From Pyropia yezoensis (Eukaryota > Rhodophyta > Bangiophyceae > Bangiales > Bangiaceae): a stretch of 64,000 bases of DNA. Positions 22,274 to 30,562 of the stretch are shown piece by piece. Each line of letters begins with the position of its first letter. The stretch's first letter is position 1. The stretch is taken from contig CM020618.1 in NCBI GenBank assembly GCA_009829735.1, positions 23,421,346-23,485,345 on the forward strand, in the 5' to 3' direction. The translations under genes were made by a program, and so were the position numbers. The notes under the pieces were generated by a model. It was not told the origin of the DNA and did no database searches. It saw only the letters and a list, made by a program, of their open reading frames with translations.

Positions 22274-23521
22274 CTACGCTCCAGCTCCCGACCGATTGTC
22301 CCCTTTCGTTCCCCTGTACACGTATTGGAAGACTCCGGAGAAGTCCTTCCCCTGCCCGCCACCCTCACTCATCTGACGGTACACGGCAGCGGCGGCGTCG
22401 GCCATGGGCGTTGGCGTCTTCCCCCCGCGGGCAGTCCCCATGCCTTGGGCAATCCCAAGGTCCTTGCGCATCAGTTCAACCCGGAAGCCCCCGGTGTAGC
22501 CCCGACCGGCGGGCGCACCGGCCACGACCCCAGGAGCCGGGTGATAAACATCGCCCGCCCAGCAACGGCCGGACGAGGTGGCCAGCACGCCCGCCGTTGT
22601 CACCGGCGGCACACCTGCCGCCGCTGCCAGCGCGGTGGCCTCGGCCACAGCCGCCATAGACGCCCCCAAGACTAGATTGTTCGCTGCCTTGACGACCTGT
22701 CCCGCGCCGCAGGCGCCGACGTGAACGGGCCGCCCCATGATGGAGAGCAGGGGCGTGACCGCCGCAACCGAGTCTGACGCACCCCCAACGATGATGGTGA
22801 GAGTGCCCGCGGCGGCCGCGGCGGTGCCCCCCGACACGGGGGCGTCAAGGACGTGTACGCGGCCGCCGCTGCCACCGCCGTCGTCGCCCCCGCCCATGAC
22901 GGCGGCGACGCGCGCTGCGAGGGCGCGGCTCTCGGCCGGGGGGATGGTAGACATATCGATCAGTACCGCCCCGACGGGCGCCCGTGGTGCCAGCGCATGG
23001 AGGGTGGCCGCCACCGCCGCCGTTGACGGCAGCATCGTAATGAGAGCAATGGGCGGGGGGGTCGTCAGGGGGTCGCCGCCGCTGCCCCCGACACCCGCCG
23101 GCGCGTGCGGCCGCTCAGACGACAGGGGGAACAACTCTTCCAGCTTCTCCACCGCAGTCACACGCCCGCCCGCCGCCGCGGACAGAGGGGGAAGGCTGTC
23201 GAAAAACGCCCCGACCGCCGCTGGGGACTCGTCATAGACGCGGAGCCGGACGCCGGCGGCGGCCAGGCGGTTGGCCATGGGCAGGCCCATTGCGCCCAGG
23301 CCGACAAATGCGACGGGTGGCAGGAGAAGAGCGGTGCTCAGGGCGGCAGCCGCCGGTCGGACAAGGGGGGATCGCCCGAACAGCGATGACGGCGACGGCG
23401 ACACCCCCCCGCCCAGAGATGGTGGAGGCGGCACAAGCGGTGTACCCAGGGCCGAGAGAGGGACGACCCCCGTGGCCCTCCAGCGATGGGAGAAGGATGC
23501 CAGCTGTCGAAGAAGCGCCAT
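22274..23521 (-). CDS. HIBADH: 3-hydroxyisobutyrate dehydrogenase, mitochondrial
   Basis: The 415-residue product belongs to the beta-hydroxyacid dehydrogenase family and oxidises 3-hydroxyisobutyrate to methylmalonate semialdehyde with NAD+ in valine breakdown. The dinucleotide loop GLGAMG is at 74-79, the substrate motif DAPVSGG at 226-232, and the catalytic lysine K278 lies in GAGQVVKAANN. The C-terminal signature KDFSGVFQYVY is also present. The start at 23521 gives MALLRQLASFSHRWR, an Arg-containing amphipathic presequence; the open frame runs a little further upstream but without an ATG. A long Ala/Pro linker (residues 20-68) and a Gly-rich insert near 208-220 make it longer than the usual 300-340 residues. 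No intron is seen. Confidence 0.93.
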   Translation of the reverse strand: MALLRQLASFSHRWRATGVVPLSALGTPLVPPPPSLGGGVSPSPSSLFGRSPLVRPAAAALSTALLLPPVAFVGLGAMGLPMANRLAAAGVRLRVYDESPAAVGAFFDSLPPLSAAAGGRVTAVEKLEELFPLSSERPHAPAGVGGSGGDPLTTPPPIALITMLPSTAAVAATLHALAPRAPVGAVLIDMSTIPPAESRALAARVAAVMGGGDDGGGSGGRVHVLDAPVSGGTAAAAAGTLTIIVGGASDSVAAVTPLLSIMGRPVHVGACGAGQVVKAANNLVLGASMAAVAEATALAAAAGVPPVTTAGVLATSSGRCWAGDVYHPAPGVVAGAPAGRGYTGGFRVELMRKDLGIAQGMGTARGGKTPTPMADAAAAVYRQMSEGGGQGKDFSGVFQYVYRGTKGDNRSGAGA

Positions 23522-24176
23522 GGTCGGGTACTCGCCAGGAATGCAGGACGGACAGGAGGTGCAGGCGGGCAAGAGGTGGGGGGGCGCATCAAGAGATAGA
23601 AGGGCCAGCGCTGGCTGCGACTACTGCACAGGACACCCCAAGCGTCCACTCAACCCCAGGCCGTAAGCGAGGCGCCCGACAGGGTCACATGGAGAGGGAA
23701 GGCAGGGGAGGGCCGTCGCCCACAGGTGTGCGAGGGTGTCGCCAGCATCAATCGTTTCGGAGGTAGACGAGGACCCGGCTGCAGCCAGCACATGCGCTGC
23801 TGTGGCAGCCGGTATGAATCGAGTGAGTGGAACCTTACCGTTTTCGGTGGGGGTTTGATGGTCAGCAATTGGAAAAACCGGTGGCTCTTTTCACTATCAC
23901 TTCGTCCCTATCCGAGGACCAAGCGAGTCCTATAGCTACGTCGCTGAAGCGGCGCAGGCCAGAACAAAACAACGACAAAAACACTATGTACATCCGCTTG
24001 CTATGCGACGGGACAGCTCGGCTAGGTGCCGCTTAAGAGGCAAACGGCAGTCTGCCAAGCCCCTTTCATCCCGCTCCTGGTTCCAACGCGACAAGCTCTG
24101 GGCTCACTACCGAACCGCGCGGCAAACCACGAGTCCCACCGAAGGCACGCCAGAGTGCCCGACCCCCCAAAGTTCA
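23522..24176. other. Spacer between HIBADH and AP-1 mu
   Basis: This stretch should contain the HIBADH promoter/5' UTR and the AP-1 mu 3' UTR, since both genes run on the minus strand. I see no further gene or clear motif. Confidence 0.5.
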
Positions 24177-25737
24177 TCACGTTAACCGGATCTCATACTG
24201 CCCCGCTTGAGTGATGTACCGCACCCACGGGAGGGCCTGGTAGCCCGAGTTCTCCACAACCTTGAGGAACCGAACCTGCAGGCCCGAGACGGTAAAGTAG
24301 GGCACCTCGAACTCCACCGTAATCGGCCGCTTGGTCGCATTCTCCCGCGCCACGTCCTCCCCTAGGCTGGGGAGGCCAAAGCCCCCCCGCATGACCAGCT
24401 CCCGTCCTGCCTTGAACTGCTTGATGTGCCACACCACCTCATCCCGTTCCGGCACGTACTTGGCCTTGCCAGAGGAGCACTGGAACTTTGGGGTGTCCAC
24501 GTCGGGCAGCACCGGCAGGTGGATCTTGACATTATTGGCCACCGCCGACGCCTTGAGCTGCGTCCGCGCCTTGACAAGGTAGTCGACACGCGTCTGCCGC
24601 TGCTCAATGACCGCATCCACCCACACCAGCGGCCGCACCTCGGTCTCGAGCCGGTAGCTCATCAGCTCAAACTCGCCGTCGGGGGGCACAAACGAGATGG
24701 TGCGGTCGTTCTCAAAACGGGCCAGTCGCACACACTGGTGAAATTTGACGTCCTCCAACTCGACTGACTTGCCTTTCCGCCCGACCGGCGCGCCATCGTC
24801 GTCACCACCACCACGGCCCGTTCCCTCTGACGCCCCATGACCACCAGCCGCTAGGGCGGCAGCGGCAGCAGCATCAAACTGGAGCTTGTCGTTTAGACCC
24901 AGCTTGAGGTCTGGCATGCCGCTGAGATAGGACTTGACCACCAGCCGGCCAATGATTTCCGAGCGCAGCAACGAGCCCGACCCAGACACCAGCACGTTGA
25001 CCTGCTCAATCACGTCCAGGAACACTTCGTTCCGTGCGTGCCGAATGCCCTCGGCCCGCCAAGAGACGGCGCCAGTGGCAGAGCCCGGCAGCTGCTGCAG
25101 AGTGCCGACGGCGGCCGCAATCTTGGACTTCTGGGTGATGAACTGACTGAGGACGGCAGTCTCGGTCACTTGCGGCACCCCCCAGTCCATCATTTCGTCG
25201 AGGAGCTCATAGATGACCACAAAGTTCTCGCGCACCGAGTCCTCCCGCACCTCCCGCATATAGGTCGCGAGCACATCGAGGAGCTTGTAGAGGAAGGCGA
25301 GGATCATAGCGCCATTGCCATTGCGCCTTGTCAGCGCAACAATGAAGAGGTTGGTGTGTCGGACGTAGACAAAGTCGTAGCTGCCAGTGGCCGCGCGCAC
25401 GTGCACAAAGGGTGTAGCAATGACGTCGGCGTCCACGTCGATGACACGGGCCTTGAAGTTTGCGGCTGCGTCTGGGGGGACACCGCCCCGAAAGGTGCGG
25501 CTGATAAGAATCTTGCCCCTCGCGTCTAAGAAAAAGACGGCAGATATCTAGCACGGCATCGAGGAACGGAGCACCACCACCAAACACGCAGGGAAGAGCA
25601 ACAGGGCGACTCCATTAGGTCAGCCAGGATACCCAGCACAGGCACGGAGGGGCGCCCAAGATGTTGGCACAGGCACCTCGGCAATCAATGGACGCGCGTT
25701 GAGTCGCATCAGTGAGAAGACTAGAACTCACCGCCAT
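24177..25737 (-). CDS. AP1M: AP-1 complex mu subunit (clathrin adaptor), two exons
   Basis: The medium chain of the AP-1 adaptor binds YxxPhi sorting signals at the trans-Golgi/endosome. I read it as two exons: ATG GCG at 25737-25732, a 184-base intron (GTGAGT ... GCTAG), then 25547-24177, giving 458 residues beginning MAISAVFFLDARGKILISR. Animal AP-1 mu starts MSASAVYVLDLKGK, which supports the splice. The longin domain covers about 1-140. The mu-homology domain covers about 165-458, with NEVFLDVIE, YLSGMPDLKLGLND, ELEDVKFHQCVRL, DRTISFVPPDGEFELMSYRL and GYQALPWVRYIT nearly as in animals and plants; the SVELEDVKFHQ block favours AP-1 over AP-2. A Gly/Ala insert interrupts the domain after LGLNDKLQFD. 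Confidence 0.94.
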
Positions 25738-26811
25738 GATGGAGACTCTTCAGCGAGAGGTTCCGCCGCCCCAGCGGCGGCGCGAGCGCTCGCTCCAGCG
25801 GCTCTGGTTGGTCTGTGTACTGCGCGGGTAGCGCGGCCACCCGGGGAAGTGTGCCACCCGGCCGCCACGCTGGGCATGACTCGGCAGAGACAAAGCGAAG
25901 TAGCGCTGCGTTTGATATTGACACGCGGAAGGGCAAGCCCCACGTGTGAATTGGCTGCAGACAACCCCCAGTTGTCAGGGAATCGAGTCTCGCTTGGACA
26001 AATAGAAGACGACCGTACTTTCCGAGACCAATTACTGTATGCAGACTGCGCGTGCATGGTCAGCAAACGCACCGCAACTTGCGTCAGAGCAACCGCTGAC
26101 GATAGGAGGTCGCCAAGAAGGTGGCCGCCCCGTGGGTGCGGGCTGCGGCAACGGCCGCCTGGCCGAAAGGAAGAGGAGACGGTCGCCGTCGCGAACAGGA
26201 GCGCTGCGTAAGCCCGCGACAGCAGCGGCGGCAGCGGCAGCGTCTGTGGCTACAGCAGCGTCTCTGGCGCCAGCGGTGTCGGCGGTAGTAGGAAGCCTCG
26301 GGCCGCCCATGCGCGGCGGCGGCGGCGGCGGCTGCACTGCAGCAGAGTCCCCGGCCGTTGACTGCGAGCGCCCTTTGGCCAGCAGTAGCGAGCAGCGATG
26401 GAGCGGGGGCGGCGGGTCTGCAGCGGCAGGCGACGAGCGCCGCCTCCGTCGACGTTTTCCCCTCCTGCGGTCGAGCCGTAGCGGGCGCACGCTGCAGTGC
26501 CGCTGCGGTGAGCTCCTGCACGGACAGCGGGCCCCAGCCATGGGCGCATTGCCAGGCGACCTGCCCCGCGTCACTGTGGGATGCGTGTGGGGTGGGCTGA
26601 ATGATCGGTGGGAGGGACCTCCTCACGTGCTCTCCTCGCTGGATGTGCTGACCCTTTTTTTGAGCTGCAGACCGTCGCGGTGGGAAGCGGCTCCCCTGCA
26701 GCTGCTAGTGGGCTGGCGCTCTTGGCGAAACAAAAGGGAAGAAAGGGAAGGGCCTGGCCACACAGCCACGCACCGGTACTGAAGGAGGCGGCGGGGAGAT
26801 TGCAAGGTCCG
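25738..26811. other. Spacer between AP-1 mu and the WD40 gene
   Basis: It contains GCA/GCG-rich trinucleotide stretches (about 26220-26330). Frames of 180-247 residues are open on both strands, but none has a recognisable domain. It should include the AP-1 mu promoter at the left and the WD40 gene's 3' UTR at the right. Confidence 0.4.
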
Positions 26812-29655
26812 TCACACCGTCCCCCCCCCAACCAGCCCGTTACGGCCGTCCCCCCCCGAGCTGTACCCGCCTCCCCCGCCCACCCCACTCACTCCCGACG
26901 CACGTCTCCGCCGCCCCCCCCCCTCCCCGCCCCCACCCTCCCCCCACACCTTACACACCGAGTCTACCCCGCCGCTGACCACCCCCACATGGTGCGCCGC
27001 CGCCACCGACAGCACCGCACACCGGTGGGCGCCAACCACCCCCTCCGCCGCCCGGGACCGCACATCGTACCGCCGGACGGTGCCATCCGCGGCGGCTACG
27101 AGGAGCTTGGCGCCCACCCCGCCGCCACCGCCACCGCCGCCGCCGTCGGCAGCGGCCGAACCCCGGCCCGCCGCACCCGCCGCCAGCAGTTGTACGTCAT
27201 TGATGCGGGCAGGGAGGAGGTGGCCGCCCAGCAGCCCCGCGGTGCGCAGGTCGTACCACCGCAGGGCGCCGTCAGCAGCGGCAGCGACCAACACGTGCTC
27301 ATCAAACGTCACCGACCGGATGGGCGCCAACTGGGTCGCCACCGTCGGCGGCGGCGGCGCAAACGCACCGCCGAGCCCGCCGCCGCCGCCGCCGCCACCT
27401 CCATCGGCCGCGGCGCCCGGAGAGGCGGCGGTGCCCCCTACCGCATCGGCGCCTGCCGTCGCCGCGGCCGCGGCAGCCGCGGGCCCGCCGTCGACGCCCC
27501 CCCCGCTACCGCCGGCGGCACCGCCCACGCCCGCCGCTGCCGGCCACTCACACGCGGGCGTCGGCTGCAGCGCGGCGGTCGACGCCAGCCGCCGGTGGCA
27601 CCGGCCCGTCCGCAGATCCCACATCCGGACGGCGCCGTCGTGGGAGCCCGTCGCGAGGCCGTGGCGCCAAAATTGAAGGCACGACACGGGTGACGCCGCC
27701 GCGGCCGCGCCGCCGCCCGCCCCTGCGGGGGAGCCGCCGCCCACCCCACTGCTGCCAAGTGGCACGGGGGGGGGCGGGGGGGGCGCGCTCGCTGCCGCAA
27801 ACGCGGGTGACGCCGGTGGTGCCAACCCCGCTGGCGGTGATGCAAAGGTGCCGCCAATGCCGCCGCCACCGCCACCGCCACCGCCGCCGCCACCGCCGCC
27901 GCCGGCTGCCCCGGCGGTGGCGGCCGCACAACCCAGGGGCAGCCCAACCAGCACCCCCGTGCGGACGTCCCACCGGCGAACGGTGCGGTCAAGGGAGCCC
28001 GACACGACGTGCTCCCCATCCGTCTGCACGCACGTGACGCCCGCAGTGTGACCGGACAGGGTCACCAACGGTGACGCCCACGGGGCGCCACCGCCCCCTG
28101 CCGTGGCCACAACGCTCCGGCCAACCGCCGAGCGCCAGCGCGACGAGCCGTACGAGCGGGCGCCCACGTAGCCGCTGGCGTCCCCGTTGGGGGTACCCCC
28201 CCCGCTGCCGCCGCTGCCGCCGTCGTCACTATCATCCTCGTCAGATGGGGTGGACCCACGGCCACCGGCGCCCCCCCGGCGGCGTCCCCCAAGCACCGAC
28301 CGGGAGAGCCGCCACAGCTTGACCCGCCGGTCCCCCGACCCCGTAGCGAGCAGCCGCCCTGCCACTGACACCGCGTGCACCCACCCGTCGTGGGCGTAGA
28401 GGGCGCCGTGGCGCGCGCCCGTATCCGCCTCCCACGCGCGAACCGTCTTGTCCGCAGACCCCGACAGGATAAGGGCGGTGCCGTCGCCACCGCCGCCCGC
28501 CCCACCGCCGCCGGCCATGGTCAGGGATAGGACGTGGCCAACGTGACCATACAGCGTTCGTAGTGGCTGGGCGCCGACCAGCCGCGCCCGCTGCCGGCTC
28601 GCCGTCGCCATGGACCGCCCCCGCGCCCGCCGCGAAGCGCCCGCCACGGGTGGCGCGCCAAAGAGGCCATCGACACCCTCCACGCCCGACCCCCCCCCCC
28701 GGTCATCGTCCTCCCCCTCACTGCCGCTGTCGCCGGTGTCACCGTCATCGGGCCGCTGCCCGTCCCTGTTGTCATCCGAGAAGCCACCCCCCCCCCCAGT
28801 GCCACCCCTGCGGCCCACCCACAGGTCGCTGTCGTCGCCCCCCTCGACCCCCCCCGCCGGGTGCCGCCGCCGCCGCCGTCGCCGCCGGCCGTGGCGCCCC
28901 CCCCCAAACTCGGCCGCCTGCAACGCGTGGACGGTGGCCTCAAAGCGGGCAGCCTCGGCCGCCACGGCCGCCAGCCGCTCATCCACCGCCGCAACGTCCC
29001 CCCGCGCCACCTCCCCCGCAGCGCCCAGCACGTCGAGGCGGCCTTCCAGGTCGATGCGGCGGGCTTCCGCCGCTGCGAGCGCCACCTCCACCCCGCGGAG
29101 CTCGTCGGCCAGCGCCCGCCGCTGGGCGGTCAGCTCAGAGGAGGCGGCGAGGAGGTGCGCGCGCTCCGCCTGGAGCTCCCCGTACATCCGCGCTACATTG
29201 CCCAGGGAGACCACGTGGGGGGGGGGGAGCGCACCACCGCCGTCGCCACCGCCGCCGCCGGCTGCCGCCACGACCGCCGCCACAACGCTGGTGCCGCTTC
29301 CGTGCGTGGCCGGCGGGCGCGGGGCGCCGCCGGGGGCGGGGGGGACGCCGCCGCCGCCGCCGCCGCCGCCGCCTACCGCAACGGCGCGCCCCCCCCCCAC
29401 AGACGGCGCCACCACCACCGCCATCGGCGGAGACGCGAGGAGTCCCAGTGGAAAGTCTCCCGCCGCGGCGGCCGCCCCGTTGGCCGCCCGCCCATCGGCC
29501 GCCAACCGCGGCGCGCCGGCCGGGCCACGCCCGCCGGCGGCGGGCCCACCACCACCCACGCCACCCCACACCCCACTCCCATCCGACGCAGAGCTGCCAG
29601 GCGACCGCGGGAGCGGCGGTGGCGGGTGCGGCGACGCCTCCCGCCGGCGCACCAT
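26812..29655 (-). CDS. Coiled-coil/WD40 protein, Mdv1/Mda1-like
   Basis: The product is 947 residues from the ATG at 29655; the frame is open upstream but without an ATG. A Pro/Gly-rich N-terminus precedes a coiled coil (about 150-245, from ARMYGELQAERAHLLAASSE). An Arg and acidic low-complexity linker follows, then a C-terminal WD40 propeller (about 365-895). Clear repeats include SGSADKTVRAWEADTG, TGSGDRRVKLWRL, SGSLDRTVRRWDVRTG, TGSHDGAVRMWDLRTG and a last SGGVDSVCKVWG. Blades are separated by long Gly/Ala inserts. Central coiled coil plus C-terminal WD40, with LATGSHDGAVRMWDLRTG followed by an RSVTFDEHVLV-type segment, resembles yeast Mdv1/Caf4 and red-algal Mda1, adaptors that recruit dynamin to dividing mitochondria. 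The family is sure; the specific role is inferred. Confidence 0.8.
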   Translation of the reverse strand: MVRRREASPHPPPPLPRSPGSSASDGSGVWGGVGGGGPAAGGRGPAGAPRLAADGRAANGAAAAAGDFPLGLLASPPMAVVVAPSVGGGRAVAVGGGGGGGGGVPPAPGGAPRPPATHGSGTSVVAAVVAAAGGGGGDGGGALPPPHVVSLGNVARMYGELQAERAHLLAASSELTAQRRALADELRGVEVALAAAEARRIDLEGRLDVLGAAGEVARGDVAAVDERLAAVAAEAARFEATVHALQAAEFGGGRHGRRRRRRRRHPAGGVEGGDDSDLWVGRRGGTGGGGGFSDDNRDGQRPDDGDTGDSGSEGEDDDRGGGSGVEGVDGLFGAPPVAGASRRARGRSMATASRQRARLVGAQPLRTLYGHVGHVLSLTMAGGGGAGGGGDGTALILSGSADKTVRAWEADTGARHGALYAHDGWVHAVSVAGRLLATGSGDRRVKLWRLSRSVLGGRRRGGAGGRGSTPSDEDDSDDGGSGGSGGGTPNGDASGYVGARSYGSSRWRSAVGRSVVATAGGGGAPWASPLVTLSGHTAGVTCVQTDGEHVVSGSLDRTVRRWDVRTGVLVGLPLGCAAATAGAAGGGGGGGGGGGGGGGIGGTFASPPAGLAPPASPAFAAASAPPPPPPVPLGSSGVGGGSPAGAGGGAAAAASPVSCLQFWRHGLATGSHDGAVRMWDLRTGRCHRRLASTAALQPTPACEWPAAAGVGGAAGGSGGGVDGGPAAAAAAATAGADAVGGTAASPGAAADGGGGGGGGGLGGAFAPPPPTVATQLAPIRSVTFDEHVLVAAAADGALRWYDLRTAGLLGGHLLPARINDVQLLAAGAAGRGSAAADGGGGGGGGGVGAKLLVAAADGTVRRYDVRSRAAEGVVGAHRCAVLSVAAAHHVGVVSGGVDSVCKVWGEGGGGEGGGRRRRASGVSGVGGGGGYSSGGDGRNGLVGGGTV

Positions 29656-30562
29656 GATCCCGCCTCCCCGCTCCCCCCCCCCCCCCCCCGACCGCCGAGG
29701 CACAGTCGCGTCAAGGACGACGTCCGGCAAAAAAAAAAAGTAGCGGACCAAGCCAAGCGACGCACCGACAGAAGAAAAAAAAAAAGGGACCAGACAAAAA
29801 GGCGCGGGGCACAAAGCTCACGCCCGTGGCAAAGCTGCGGCCGGCTAGCGGGTGGAGACCGCAGTGGCGTCGCGGTCGCCTAGAGAGACAGGGGAGCAGG
29901 CGGGGGAGCCACTCTGCCACCAACCACCACAGCGCGTCGCGCTTGACCAAGCCCCGCGGGGTGGAGGGCGCGGCACGAGGATGGCGGGGAGGGAGATGGC
30001 CGCCACCACCAGCGGGCGCGCGCCCGCCAAAGGTGGGGCGGAAGACCGCCCGCCCGCGGCGCGCCTCGTCGGCCACGCGAGGCAGTGCGGTCGCGTTGTC
30101 CCGACCACCACGTCGAGGAGGAACCGTCGAGCGCGATCGGCTGCCGCCCGCCGAGAGGCTTGTCAGGTGGGCCGCCGAGGTGTAAGTTGCAAAAGCGACT
30201 GGGAGCATGGCAAATGAAAGGCGGACTTTGCACGGGAAAATCAGTGTAAGCCGCATGGACCCGAACATTGGTCCGTTGGTCGAAGGGGCGGAACACGGCA
30301 TGGTACGGTACAGTACATCAAGACCCAAAACGCCAAAACGCGGTGCGGCCTGCGCGGGTTCAAGGACAGGTCCATGGTCGACCAAACCTCCTCCGTGCCG
30401 ACGCTACGAACACGCCACAGACCAGTCTCTTCTTGGCGTCACAACTGGGCGCGAATGGCGGCCCTTGTAAACGTCTTTGCAATGGTGCACCATAAGTCCC
30501 CTTCCCCTCTCCCCCCTCACCATCGCACCAGTCGGTGCCCTCCGCTTTGCCTCCCCCTCGAG
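29656..30562. other. Spacer between WD40 and SANT genes
   Basis: Both neighbours run on the minus strand, so this holds the WD40 promoter and the SANT 3' UTR. A-rich runs occur near 29732 and 29775 on the plus strand (T-rich on the coding strand, upstream of the WD40 ATG). No gene is seen. Confidence 0.5.
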
